A DNA stretch of 34,530 nt from Nocardia donostiensis (GCF_002081715.1 NZ_MUKP01000049.1:1-34530); one strand, 5' to 3'. Positions 24,317-32,292 are shown, counted from the first letter of the stretch. Notes: a model not told the origin generated them from the sequence alone. A program made the numbers and translations.

Positions 24317-25486
24317 TCATCCGTCTTCCCCGGAGATGCGGTGACGGAGGGTGGCTGCCCGGAGGGTGAGGTGGTTGCGTTCGGCGAGGTTGTGCGCCTG
24401 CGCGGCGGCCTGTACGTAGAGCTGCGCAGCCGTGGCGAGGTCGCCGGCCCGCTCATGGAGGTAGGCGGCCGAAGCGGTGTAACGCGGGAGGTTCGGGTCG
24501 AGTTCGGCGAGCGCGGCCAGCCCCGCTTGGGGGCCGTCCGCCTCACCGACGGCGACGGCGCGGTTGAGCCGCACAACCGGACTGTCGGTGAGGCGGACCA
24601 GCTCGTCGTACCACTCGACGATCTGCACCCAGTCGGTCTCCTCGGCGGTCGGCGCGTCGGCGTGCAGGGCCGCGATCGCGGCTTGGGCCTGGTACTCCCC
24701 GAGCCGGTCGCGGGCCAGCGCAGCCTGCAGCACCGTCACACCCTCGGCGATCAAGTCGCGCCGCCACAGACCGCGGTCCTGCTCGGACAGCGGAACGAGG
24801 CTACCGTCGGCGCGGGTGCGGGCCTGGCGTCTGGCGTGGTGGAGCAGGAACAGGGCGAGCAGGCCTGCGACCTCGGGGTCGTCGGTGGTCGCGGCCAGTT
24901 GCCGGGTCAGCCGGATCGCCTCGGCGGCGAGGTCGATATCGCCGCTGTAACCCTCGTTGAATACCAGGTACAGCACCCGAAGCACAGTGCGCAGGTCTGC
25001 GGGACGATCCAGCCGGACGCCGCTCACCTTGCGTTTGGCCCGGCTGATCCGCTGGGCCATCGTGGCTTCGGGCACGAGGTAGGCGTGTGCGATCTGACGG
25101 GTGGTGAGGCCACCGACAGCCCGCAACGTCAGGGCGACGGCCGAGGCAGGAGCCAGGCTCGGGTGCGCGCACAGGAAGTAGAGCTGCAGCGTTTCATCCA
25201 CCGACGCGGTCGGTCCTGGCGGCGGCTCGTCGCAGAACCGCAGCTCGCGGCGGCGCCGCGCGTCCTCGGATCGGGCGAGGTCGACGAAACGCCGCCACGC
25301 CGTGGTGATCAGCCAGCCTTTAGGATCGTCGGGACGCTGGTTCGGCCACGTCTCGACGGCCCGTACCAACGCCTCCTGGACGGCGTCTTCAGCGGTCGCG
25401 AAGTCTGCCCCGCGGTGGACGAGGGCCGCCAAGACACCGGGGATCAGGTCCCGCAACCCGGCCTCGTCCACCGCGTCGGCAGCCAT
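24317..25486 (-). CDS. ECF sigma factor, ECF42-type with C-terminal extension
   Basis: A 389-aa sigma factor. Region 2 (DFATAEDAVQEALVRAVETW, PKGWLITTAWRRFVDLAR) and region 4 (GLTTRQIAHAYLVPEATMAQ, RISRAKRKV) fill the first 180 residues; the remaining 200 (LYLVFNEGYSGDIDLAAEAI, LLALFLLHHARRQAR, AERNHLTLRAATLRHRI) are the helical, TPR-like extension specific to ECF42. ATG 25486 is chosen because it overlaps the stop of the YCII gene in TGATG, giving translational coupling; the frame remains open to 25537 inside that gene. ECF42 members have no anti-sigma factor; the extension and DGPF partner are thought to control them. Likely autoregulated from the promoter near 25943-25969. Confidence 0.95.
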   Translation of the reverse strand: MAADAVDEAGLRDLIPGVLAALVHRGADFATAEDAVQEALVRAVETWPNQRPDDPKGWLITTAWRRFVDLARSEDARRRRELRFCDEPPPGPTASVDETLQLYFLCAHPSLAPASAVALTLRAVGGLTTRQIAHAYLVPEATMAQRISRAKRKVSGVRLDRPADLRTVLRVLYLVFNEGYSGDIDLAAEAIRLTRQLAATTDDPEVAGLLALFLLHHARRQARTRADGSLVPLSEQDRGLWRRDLIAEGVTVLQAALARDRLGEYQAQAAIAALHADAPTAEETDWVQIVEWYDELVRLTDSPVVRLNRAVAVGEADGPQAGLAALAELDPNLPRYTASAAYLHERAGDLATAAQLYVQAAAQAHNLAERNHLTLRAATLRHRISGEDG

Positions 25487-25893
25487 CACTCGGTGACAGT
25501 CGGCGCAGCGGTCAGAAAGGGCCGAACTTCGAGCCACTCGTGGATCGGCTTGCCGCCCGCGCCAGGGGCCGCGGACAACTCACCGGCCAGTTCGACGGCA
25601 CGCTCGTAGGAGTCGACGTCGATGATCATCCAACCCGCGATCAGGTCCTTGGTTTCGGCGAACGGGCCGTCGGTCACGGGGGGTTTACCCTCGCCGTCGT
25701 AGCGGACCCAGGCGCCCTCCGGTGCCAAGGCCTGGCCGTCGACGAACTCGCCGCTGCCTTCCAGGCGGGCCGCGAAATCGTTCATGTACTGCAGGTGCGC
25801 CTCGATCTCGGCGGGCGTCCACTGGTCCATCGGCACGTCGTTGACGGCCGCCGGTGCGCCTCGATAGTGCTTGAGGAGCAGGTACTTGGCCAT
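25486..25893 (-). CDS. YCII-related DGPF-domain protein
   Basis: A 135-aa ferredoxin-like-fold protein with KYLLLKHYRGAP at the start and VTDGPFAETKDLIAGWMIID in the middle: the DGPF motif that names the family. Such genes almost always sit beside ECF42 sigma genes and are their main targets; biochemical role unknown. GGGAG precedes ATG 25893 by 6 nt. Its stop shares a base with the sigma factor's start codon. Confidence 0.95.
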   Translation of the reverse strand: MAKYLLLKHYRGAPAAVNDVPMDQWTPAEIEAHLQYMNDFAARLEGSGEFVDGQALAPEGAWVRYDGEGKPPVTDGPFAETKDLIAGWMIIDVDSYERAVELAGELSAAPGAGGKPIHEWLEVRPFLTAAPTVTE

Positions 25894-25942
25894 GTCGTTC
25901 TCCCTTCGGGACTTGCGACCCTAGTTGGTCGCTCATCTCTGG

Positions 25943-25969
25943 GACGGAGTCGGCACGACATTCTCGACA
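25943..25969 (-). promoter_or_regulatory. Candidate ECF42-dependent promoter
   Basis: On the minus strand TGTCGA (25969-25964) is followed 17 bp later by CGTC (25946-25943), 50 bp upstream of the YCII start. TGTCGA is the -35 I recall for ECF42 targets. A separate TAGGGT (25923-25918) could be a housekeeping -10. Confidence 0.5.
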
Positions 25970-26131
25970 TCTACCGTCGAATTTTCTCGCGCTTTTCTGC
26001 GAGCCTGCTCATTTCGACGACGGTGCTTCGGCCAGAACACCATCCACCGCTCGTCGGCATCGGCGTCTACCGGGTCTTCACCGAAAGAACGCGGGCCCCG
26101 GTGTACGCCGCGGCCGATCGGGCCGGGTCGG

Positions 26132-27130
26132 TCAGCCGAGCCCCAGGCCCCTGTCGGTCGCTCCGTACGGCTTCGGCGGATGCGGCACGGGCTCCACGTC
26201 GGTCAGAGCGGGCAGCGCAGTGTCGGCGCCCAACCCCTTCTCCGCCGCGGCGGTCCGGATCGCGTCCACGACGAGCAGCAGCGCGGCCCGTCGTGCCGTG
26301 TTGGTACGGTAGGCCAGCGACACCGTCCGGGTGAGCATGTCGCCGAGCGCGACGATGTCCACCCCCGGCGGGCGCAGCGCCAGGCCCAGGTCGGATACCA
26401 ACGTCACGCCCAATCCGGCCGCCACCATCGCCATCGCGGTCGCCTGCTCTTCCACCTCGTGGTCGATCCGTGGTTCCAGCCCGACGGACTGGAACGCCAA
26501 CCGGACCGCGTGCCCGAAATGCGACCGGGCCGGCGCCAGAATCCACGGGTGCTCGGCCAGCTCGGCCAATGTCACGCTGGCCGCCGGTACCGCACCGGCC
26601 GGGACAGCGGCGTAGATCCGCTCGACCGCGATAATCGCGCGCTCCAGGCCGCGGTCCCAGGTCATCGGGTAGTTCGAGTAGTCGAGTACGAAGGACAGGT
26701 CTAGTGCGCCGTCGCGGACCGCCGCAGCAGTCGCCTCCGGGGCGAGCTCCCGCGTCCGCACCGAGATGCCCGGGTGGGTGCGCGCGAGGGCGGTGAGCGC
26801 GTCGGGCAGCAGGCCGGAGGCCACCGACGCCCACACGCCGGCAGTGAGCTTCGCCGTCACCGACTCCCCGGCATCCTCGAGAGCTTGGGTCGCGCGCTCG
26901 ACCGAGGCGAGGATCTCCTCGGCGTGCTCGGCGAGCAGCACCCCGAGATCGGTGAGCTGCACCCGGCGCCCCCGCCGCTCGAACAGCCGGGTACCGACGT
27001 CGCGTTCCAACTGCGCGAGCTGCTGGGACACTGCCGACGCGGTGTAATGCAAAGCAGTCGCGGCCGCCGTGATCGTGCCGCGCCGGTGCAACTCGCGCAG
27101 CATTCGCAGGCGGGCCAGCGACAGGTCCAT
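26132..27130 (-). CDS. LysR family transcriptional regulator
   Basis: A 332-aa LysR-type regulator. The N-terminal winged helix is MDLSLARLRMLRELHRRGTI / AAATALHYTASAVSQQLAQL, then the linker helix to about residue 90 and a periplasmic-binding-protein-like effector domain (LTAGVWASVASGLLPDALTA, LDLSFVLDYSNYP, MVAAGLGVTLVSDLGLAL). The last 30 residues are Pro-rich and probably unstructured. ATG 27130 has no ribosome binding site; a TAGGCT box ends 7 nt upstream, so the mRNA is probably leaderless. Its targets are not evident: neighbours on both sides are separate units. A palindrome at its own promoter suggests autoregulation. Confidence 0.92.
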   Translation of the reverse strand: MDLSLARLRMLRELHRRGTITAAATALHYTASAVSQQLAQLERDVGTRLFERRGRRVQLTDLGVLLAEHAEEILASVERATQALEDAGESVTAKLTAGVWASVASGLLPDALTALARTHPGISVRTRELAPEATAAAVRDGALDLSFVLDYSNYPMTWDRGLERAIIAVERIYAAVPAGAVPAASVTLAELAEHPWILAPARSHFGHAVRLAFQSVGLEPRIDHEVEEQATAMAMVAAGLGVTLVSDLGLALRPPGVDIVALGDMLTRTVSLAYRTNTARRAALLLVVDAIRTAAAEKGLGADTALPALTDVEPVPHPPKPYGATDRGLGLG

Positions 27131-27152
27131 GAGACCGAGCCTAAGTGGTCTC
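27131..27152 (-). promoter_or_regulatory. LysR promoter: TAGGCT -10 inside an inverted repeat
   Basis: GAGACC / GGTCTC arms with a 10-nt spacer end directly at the ATG. Within it, TAGGCT (27143-27138 on the minus strand) fits the actinobacterial -10, placing the transcript start at the A of ATG. Confidence 0.5.
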
Positions 27153-27260
27153 GCCTGTGAGTTCGTCGGGGGTCAGGTCCAGGCTATTGGATCGCCCAGG
27201 TAGCGGCCGCGTTCGACGTCGAGAACCTCGTCAAGTGTGCGGGTGGATCCGGCCGGAGCA

Positions 27261-27527
27261 CTACACCTCTTCGAGGGCTTCGCCGATTTCGTGGGCGACA
27301 CGATTGTGCTCATTCTGCACCAGCCAATGCCCAGCTGCGAGGGCCAGCGCGACGGGCCATTCGATGATCTCTGCCGCGGCCAACGCACCAAGAGCGCCGT
27401 AGTACGCCAACTGCTCGGGCCGAGGGATGCGGGTCCGGCCGACCACCGGCAGGTCCACCGCGAAACCCTGCGCGGTCAGAACCCGATCGACGGCGTTTCG
27501 GTGATGTGTTTGTGTTTTTTCGGCCAT
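27261..27527 (-). CDS. Small membrane protein with EWPV motif
   Basis: 88 aa, family not recognised. A hydrophilic N-terminus (to about 36: DLPVVGRTRIPRPEQ) is followed by one long hydrophobic region AYYGALGALAAAEIIEWPVA / LALAAGHWLV, split by the Glu-Trp-Pro-Val, and an acidic amphipathic tail HNRVAHEIGEALEEV. GGGAGG lies 6-7 nt before ATG 27527, clearly deciding the start. It shares the [ED]WPV-containing hydrophobic pattern with the 103-aa protein just upstream on the same strand; the two probably form an operon or a complex. Confidence 0.75.
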   Translation of the reverse strand: MAEKTQTHHRNAVDRVLTAQGFAVDLPVVGRTRIPRPEQLAYYGALGALAAAEIIEWPVALALAAGHWLVQNEHNRVAHEIGEALEEV

Positions 27528-27563
27528 TTGTTTCCTCCCGGTTACGGCTTGTTCGCGAATTCG

Positions 27564-27719
27564 ATGCCTGCCCTGCGCACGGTGGTTGGTGTGATGAGAA
27601 CTGGTGTAGGCATCGACTCGGACCCGTTGACGGGAGCGCTGACGCAGGTGCTGACCGTGCCGTTGCGCGAGCTGTATGCGGTGCTGTGGCGTGTAGGGGT
27701 CATCGAAATCGTCGATTGA
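27564..27719 (+). CDS. Possible small protein, unknown
   Basis: 51 codons reading MRTGVGIDSDPLTGALTQVL and TVPLRELYAVLWRVGVIEIV from the second Met (27594). The C-terminal half looks amphipathic and protein-like, but there is no good ribosome binding site, and it lies opposite the space between two minus-strand genes. It may be real, or chance. Confidence 0.3.
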   Translation: MPALRTVVGVMRTGVGIDSDPLTGALTQVLTVPLRELYAVLWRVGVIEIVD

Positions 27720-27757
27720 TCGCCCCGTTGCCGCCCTTGGCCCGGACACGGCACCCG

Positions 27758-28069
27758 CTAACGCTTGCTCGGCGTAGCCCGCGACCGGCCCGACTGCTGA
27801 CCGAGCCGCCGGACCAGCAGGGCAGTGCCACCGACACCGAGAAGCACAGGCCAATCCACTAAACCTGCGGCACCAACCGCCGCCATGGTCAACACGGCCG
27901 CCGGTGTCGAGCGGCTACCTTCGGACAGCCCACTCTTCGCGCCGGACACGGCACCCTGTATGCCGCTGATGACGCCGTTGACGGCGGCACCGCTCACAGC
28001 CCCGGCCGCAGCCGTCGTAGCGTCGGCAGTCCGGGTGATCACGCCCACCACGCCTTCGGAAATGTTCAT
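27758..28069 (-). CDS. Small Gly/Ala-rich membrane protein with DWPV motif
   Basis: 103 aa, family not recognised. Residues 1-50 are a Gly/Ala/Ser-rich amphipathic repeat (TTAAAGAVSGAAVNGVISGI, QGAVSGAKSGLSEGS), suited to helix packing at a membrane; residues 56-86 are hydrophobic (PAAVLTMAAVGAAGLVDWPV, LLGVGGTALLVRRLG) and end in a basic tail. GGAG is 5 nt before ATG 28069. The DWPV segment mirrors EWPV in the downstream 88-aa protein. Together they look like a two-component small-membrane-protein unit of unknown function. Confidence 0.78.
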   Translation of the reverse strand: MNISEGVVGVITRTADATTAAAGAVSGAAVNGVISGIQGAVSGAKSGLSEGSRSTPAAVLTMAAVGAAGLVDWPVLLGVGGTALLVRRLGQQSGRSRATPSKR

Positions 28070-28656
28070 AGCCACTCCGTCGCGTCCGCTGCTGGGAAAC
28101 CAATCAGCAAACCGAAGTATACCCCGAGTCGGAGCACGCTGCGTGAATCGCCAAAGGAGCACCCAGCGACTCGTCTTATTCCCTTTCCGCGCTATTGAGC
28201 AGGAAATACCGCACGAAATCCAGCCAAGTCACCACATGATCACGGCCCGAACCGCCGGTGAGCGAAGCAGTTGCAGTTCCCACCACTCGACGGTTCCGTT
28301 GCTTTCGGAAAACTTCCGGCAATCCACCGAGTCGTGACCACGAGATGGTCACGGAATCCGGTCGGCGGCGGATGACGTAGCCTCTCGAACCCACCAGCGA
28401 GCACACCCGCGCCGACGCCGCGGCACCGAACTGTCGGAGATACCGGCGAGGCCGCGCAGCGTTGTGCAGCAACGCTGAACACTGCCGTGAACAAACGGTA
28501 AATAGACGCGCGAACAGGTGCGAAGGCACGCTGGTTGGACTTGGACGCAATGCATCGGGCCGGGACGACAAGGGCGGGACAGGAAATCACGCAACCCAGC
28601 GTTTCCCTGTGCGTGGTGGTGACCCGGCACGAGCACGAAGAGGGAGGTGGTTCGCT
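28070..28656. other. 587-bp intergenic region upstream of the dehydrogenase
   Basis: Divergent region between the small membrane protein (minus) and the amino-acid dehydrogenase (plus). I see no gene. It contains one clear inverted repeat (28458-28476) and a moderately AT-rich part around 28470-28510. The dehydrogenase ribosome binding site GGGAGG is at 28642-28647. Confidence 0.5.
28458..28476. promoter_or_regulatory. Inverted repeat, AGCGTTG-N5-CAACGCT
   Basis: Perfect 7-bp arms, about 180 bp upstream of the dehydrogenase start. Could be an operator or a leader hairpin; no regulator can be assigned. Confidence 0.4.
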
Positions 28657-29913
28657 ATGACGACGACGCAGGACCCGGCCAGGGACACAGCGCTGGTGAC
28701 CGCGCAAACCGTTCCGGCCATCCCCGCGGCAATCGCCGTCACCCCTGTGATCCGCCGCGCCGAGCCATATATGCGCCTGCAGTGGACGGACTCGATCACG
28801 GGCGCGGTCGGCTACCTTGTCGTGCACACCTTGCGGGCCGGTTTGGCCACCGGCGGCACCCGGATGCGGGCCGGTTGCACATTGAGCGAGGTCGAGGATC
28901 TGGCCCGCGGCATGGCCGACAAGACCGCCACCTTCGACCTGCCGGTCGGCGGCGCCAAGGGCGGGATCGACTTCGACCCCAAAGATCCGCGGGCCGTCGA
29001 CGTGCTGGAGCGGTTCTGCGAGGCCATGCGCCCGTGGCTCGACTCGCACTGGGTGACCGCGGAAGACCTGGGGGTCCCCCAGCATCTGATCGACGAAATC
29101 TTCGCCAAGCTCGGCCTGGGTCAGAGCTACCACGCCGCGATCAATCGCGCCGACGATCCGGCTGCAACCCTGGCACGGGTCCGCAGCGGACTGAACGCAG
29201 CGGTCGAGGGAGGGTTCCTGCTGGGCGATGTGATCGGCGGCTACGGGGTCGCGCACGCCTGCCTCGCCGCCGCGGTCTGGTGGGGTCGCTCCCCCGCCCA
29301 GACGACCGTCGCGATCCAGGGCGTCGGCACCATGGGCGGGGCGGCGGCCTACTACCTGCACGAGGCCGGGATGCAGGTCACCACCGTGGCCGATGCCGCA
29401 GGCACCCTGCACTGCGCCGACGGGCTGGACGTCCCTGCGCTGCTGGCCCTGCGTGACGGCTACGGGGAAATCGACCGCTCCCGGCTGCCCGAGGGCATCG
29501 AGCAGCTGCCGCGCACCGCGATCCTGTCCTCCGACGTCGATATCCTGGTCCCGGCGGCGATCTCCTACGCGATCACGCCGGACAACTCGTTCGACATCCG
29601 GGCCCGCATCATCGTCGAGGCCGCGAACGCCGCCACCACACCGGAGGCGGAGGCCATGCTCGCCGCCCGCGGTGTCCCGGTGGTGCCGGACTTCGTCGCG
29701 AACGCCGGGGCCGTGGCCTGGGCCTGGTGGCTACTGCTCGGCCAGGTCGACGACACCCCGGAGAACTCGTTCGACCGGCTACGCACCGTCATGCACAGCA
29801 AGGTCGCGCAGCTACTGGCCGCGTGGGCCGACGCGGGCCGCACCCCGCGCGAGACCGGCCACCGCTGGGCCGACGACCCGTCGCCGGTCTCCAGTCCGGT
29901 CGTCATCCCCTGA
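28657..29913 (+). CDS. Glu/Leu/Phe/Val dehydrogenase family amino-acid dehydrogenase
   Basis: 418 aa. Conserved blocks: GGTRMRAGCTLSEVEDLARG (substrate region), MADKTA with K89, LPVGGAKGGIDFDPKD with the catalytic Lys101, VTAEDLGV with Asp137, the NAD(P) fold VAIQGVGTMGGAAAYYL (221-227 GVGTMGG), and VEAANAATTPEAE with VVPDFVANAGAV. The enzyme would deaminate an amino acid to a 2-oxo acid reversibly; the exact substrate (Glu versus a branched or aromatic amino acid) is not clear, though length and divergence from GDH suggest a Leu/Phe-type or orphan member. ATG 28657 has GGGAGG 9 nt upstream. It stands alone and ends before a strong hairpin. Confidence 0.92.
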   Translation: MTTTQDPARDTALVTAQTVPAIPAAIAVTPVIRRAEPYMRLQWTDSITGAVGYLVVHTLRAGLATGGTRMRAGCTLSEVEDLARGMADKTATFDLPVGGAKGGIDFDPKDPRAVDVLERFCEAMRPWLDSHWVTAEDLGVPQHLIDEIFAKLGLGQSYHAAINRADDPAATLARVRSGLNAAVEGGFLLGDVIGGYGVAHACLAAAVWWGRSPAQTTVAIQGVGTMGGAAAYYLHEAGMQVTTVADAAGTLHCADGLDVPALLALRDGYGEIDRSRLPEGIEQLPRTAILSSDVDILVPAAISYAITPDNSFDIRARIIVEAANAATTPEAEAMLAARGVPVVPDFVANAGAVAWAWWLLLGQVDDTPENSFDRLRTVMHSKVAQLLAAWADAGRTPRETGHRWADDPSPVSSPVVIP

Positions 29914-29966
29914 CGCAGGGCGCCGAGCTCACCGCGGCCGCAACCTCGCGCGGGCCACCTGATCGC

Positions 29967-29999
29967 ATCCCGATCACCCTGTCGACGGGTGATCGGGAT
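29967..29999 (+). terminator. Strong hairpin after the dehydrogenase gene
   Basis: Perfect 13-bp arms ATCCCGATCACCC / GGGTGATCGGGAT with a 7-nt loop, 54 bp after the stop. No U-tract. Confidence 0.75.
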
Positions 30000-30049
30000 C
30001 GGTGAACATTCGGACGTAGCTCCCAGAGCCAGGCTCAGCTGGGTTCTGG

Positions 30050-30316
30050 TGTCAAGGTCAGCAAGGAAAGGGACCGTTCTCGCATCTCGACCCTTGCGGA
30101 TTCTGCCGGTGACCGTCATCGGAAACTCGTCGACAACGACTACGTACCGCGGAATCTTGTAGTGCGCCAATCGATCGGTCGCGTACTTCCGTACCGCGCA
30201 GACATCGAGTGGGACAGCACCGGCACGCATCTTCACCCACACGCATAGTTCCTCCCCGTACTTTCGTCCGGGACACCGATCATCTGCACATCTTCTACGT
30301 CGGAGTGGTGGTTGTG
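30050..30316 (-). pseudogene. C-terminal remnant of an acyl-CoA synthetase (AMP-binding enzyme)
   Basis: Reads HHSDVEDVQMIGVPDE, then after a single-base deletion near 30262 continues YGEELCVWVKMRAGAVPLDV, RKYATDRLAHYKIPRYVVVV and DEFPMTVTGRIRK. This is the lid domain of FadD-like ligases, including the A10 Lys in TGRIRK. The large N-terminal domain is absent. The frameshift and truncation show it is dead. Confidence 0.85.
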
Positions 30317-30395
30317 CCAGTGGATCCGGGTGCCGTTTGTCGGTGGATTCGGGCGTCGATGGTCGAGTGAGCGGGGGCGGTGTGGTGAAATATGG

Positions 30396-31133
30396 CTAGG
30401 CCAGGGGTTTTTCGAAGGGGATCAGACCATTGGCGCGAGCTTCGGCTCCACGGTGGTCTGTGATTTCGGAGAAGTCGGCTGCACGGTACAGTGCAATAGC
30501 TTCAGGTTGCGCCGGGCCGGTAGTCAGGTACAACCGTTGGTAGCCGTGCTGGCGGGCAGCGGCTTCGAGTTCGCTGATGACCTTGCGTGCCAGGCCTTGG
30601 CGTCGGTGCTTTTCCGAGGTCCACATTCGTTTGAGCTCGGCTGTTTCGTGATCGAACCGCTGGATCCCTCCGCTTGCCACTACCCTCCCGTGGCGGTCCA
30701 CCAGAACCAGCATTGTTCCGTGCGGTGGTTCAAGACTTTCCGCGGGGTGGCGTTTGAGGTGGGCCAGCACCTCAGACGGGCTCGAGCCCGGGTAGCCGAG
30801 ACCGAGTAGCTTGTCACCGTAACGTTCGGAGTATTCGCGAGCCAGTGCTTCCAGCACCGGCTCGAACAGCGGATCGGCCTGGCTGACCTGGCGTACCTGC
30901 ACCTGGTTGGCGAGTCTGTCCGGTGCGTGAGGCCTATCAGGTAAGCCTGCGCCCTCGCCGAAGTCGGTCTGGCCAAGCAGGCGAGCATTGTCGACATCGG
31001 TCGAGTCCTCAGCCTCGGCCACAGAGCGGAGTTTTCTCCCGAATCCCAGGTTGCCGAAAGCTTTTCCCACGCCGGTTGCGGCCTTGACAAGCCTTTCGGT
31101 GAGATGGCGAGCTATTGCGGCAGGATCGGGCAC
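30396..31133 (-). CDS. GNAT family N-acetyltransferase
   Basis: 245 aa; the GNAT domain covers about 78-245. LKRMWTSEKHRRQGLARKVI carries the acetyl-CoA pyrophosphate loop (RRQGLA), followed by QRLYLTTGPAQPEAIALYRA and ADF, the usual final strands. Residues 1-77 match no family I know, so the true start may be the GTG at 30902; the called GTG 31133 has only a weak GGATGAG before it. The acetyl acceptor is unknown. It lies next to an AT-rich, regulatory-looking region and the LuxR-like fragment. Confidence 0.8.
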   Translation of the reverse strand: MPDPAAIARHLTERLVKAATGVGKAFGNLGFGRKLRSVAEAEDSTDVDNARLLGQTDFGEGAGLPDRPHAPDRLANQVQVRQVSQADPLFEPVLEALAREYSERYGDKLLGLGYPGSSPSEVLAHLKRHPAESLEPPHGTMLVLVDRHGRVVASGGIQRFDHETAELKRMWTSEKHRRQGLARKVISELEAAARQHGYQRLYLTTGPAQPEAIALYRAADFSEITDHRGAEARANGLIPFEKPLA

Positions 31134-31242
31134 AGCTCATCCGTCGCTTTGCAAGTGCGTTGCGCTTGTCGGCGCACACAGCCTTCGAGCCGTCTGATGC
31201 TCACTACCACCAACTGCAACTAAATTTGCGCTTGTCCAAGAA

Positions 31243-31258
31243 AATGAAATTTATCATT
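31243..31258. promoter_or_regulatory. AT-rich inverted repeat, AATGA-N6-TCATT
   Basis: It sits within a roughly 60-bp AT-rich island (31215-31275) that contrasts with the GC-rich surroundings, between the GNAT gene (minus) and the LuxR-like frame (plus). The half-sites recall Fur/Zur-type boxes, but the spacer is longer than in those. Confidence 0.35.
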
Positions 31259-31422
31259 CATGTAAATAGCTGTCCTGTTCACCCGTCGGACCTGCGCACC
31301 GCGCCGGTAGATCGCGTCGGTCGGATCCGGTCACCTCTACACCAGGGCACAGCGGTGAAAAAACGGGCCGTCACCACCGGCTTGGGCGACCGCTGGTTCG
31401 ACGACTTCCAGCCGATGATCAG

Positions 31423-31821
31423 ATGCCTCGCACGAGACATCGCCGCCCCTCTGCGGGCACAACTCTGGAAACGATCGCCAATCGTCTCAGCACAACCTGC
31501 ACAGCGGGACCGGCCGTGCGCCTCACCCCGCGAGAGATCGAGGTCCTGAACCAGAGCGCTCCGGGCCGCAACAACCAGGAAACAGCCGAAAACCTCGGTC
31601 TGCGATCGAACACGATCAAGGCTTACCTGAAGACAGCCATCGGCCGAGAACTACCGCGCTGCCCACCGGCGAGAATCCGCGGCAATGGCACCTCATGGCA
31701 TGTCAACTGCGCCAGGGCGCTCATCGCTCTTCACAACACTGAAGACGGGACTGCTGTGTCTCACCCTCCTCGTCAGCGACGAGCCGGGTCGAAGTGCAGC
31801 GACCGGGTACACGCGGCATGA
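31423..31821 (+). CDS. LuxR-type HTH protein, possibly a remnant
   Basis: 132 codons. Residues 33-75 are a GerE/LuxR DNA-binding domain (VRLTPREIEVLNQSAPGRNN, QETAENLGLRSNTIKAYLKT). No receiver or ATPase domain precedes it, and there is no ribosome binding site before the ATG. The C-terminal 50 residues are not family-like. It may be a stand-alone regulator or the tail of a decayed one. It ends 13 bp before the lipoprotein start. Confidence 0.5.
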   Translation: MPRTRHRRPSAGTTLETIANRLSTTCTAGPAVRLTPREIEVLNQSAPGRNNQETAENLGLRSNTIKAYLKTAIGRELPRCPPARIRGNGTSWHVNCARALIALHNTEDGTAVSHPPRQRRAGSKCSDRVHAA

Positions 31822-31834
31822 AAGGAGTGTCGCC

Positions 31835-32248
31835 ATGAGAACTTCCTCCTCCGGTCGCTACCCCGCCTGCGCCCGGCTCGCCGTCGGCGTGCTCCTCGCC
31901 GCGGTGCTCAGCGCGTGTACGGATGATTCCGGCGAGGATCGAGCGCCCCCGACGCCACTGCACCCCCCGGCACCGACGATGTCACCGGCTGCCGCCGAGC
32001 AGCTCTGCGAGATGATTCTCGTCGACCTCAGCACCTGGCAGGAGCACGGCCCCACCGTTGGCCGGATCGCCTTCGAGGGCTATGTCCACGCCTGGGCAGC
32101 CGAGTACGAGGGCGTTGATGCAGCCATCGTCCGGGATCCTTCCTTCGTCGATACCGTGACGATCCAGAATTGCCCCGACGTACGTAACCGGGCAATAAAC
32201 GCACTCGACCTCGACGATCTGGCCTCCGGCCTGATCGGCTACACGTAA
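31835..32248 (+). CDS. Secreted lipoprotein, DUF3558-like
   Basis: 137 aa with a lipoprotein signal: basic N-terminus, hydrophobic ARLAVGVLLAAVLSAC, lipobox LSAC with Cys28. A Pro/Asp-rich spacer follows (DDSGEDRAPPTPLHPPAPTM), then a small domain with a Cys pair (LCEMI, IQNCPDV) that could form a disulfide outside the membrane. AAAGGAG precedes ATG 31835 by 8 nt. The domain order resembles short actinobacterial DUF3558-type lipoproteins, but this assignment is tentative. Ends before a clear hairpin. Confidence 0.85.
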   Translation: MRTSSSGRYPACARLAVGVLLAAVLSACTDDSGEDRAPPTPLHPPAPTMSPAAAEQLCEMILVDLSTWQEHGPTVGRIAFEGYVHAWAAEYEGVDAAIVRDPSFVDTVTIQNCPDVRNRAINALDLDDLASGLIGYT

Positions 32249-32262
32249 TCCTGCGCAGCACG

Positions 32263-32292
32263 GCGGTTGCCGGACCGCACCACGGCAACCGC
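32263..32292 (+). terminator. Hairpin after the lipoprotein gene
   Basis: Perfect 10-bp arms GCGGTTGCCG / CGGCAACCGC with a 10-nt loop, 15 bp after the stop. Confidence 0.7.

Noticed and set aside
24341..25609. 422-codon plus-strand open frame
   Set aside because: Antisense of the ECF sigma factor and YCII genes.
27173..27250. Minus-strand stretch reading TLDEVLDVERGRYLGDPIAW
   Set aside because: Protein-like wording but too short, with no start and no family I can name; perhaps a gene scrap.
28240..29412. 390-codon minus-strand open frame
   Set aside because: Antisense of the amino-acid dehydrogenase, which has all family motifs.
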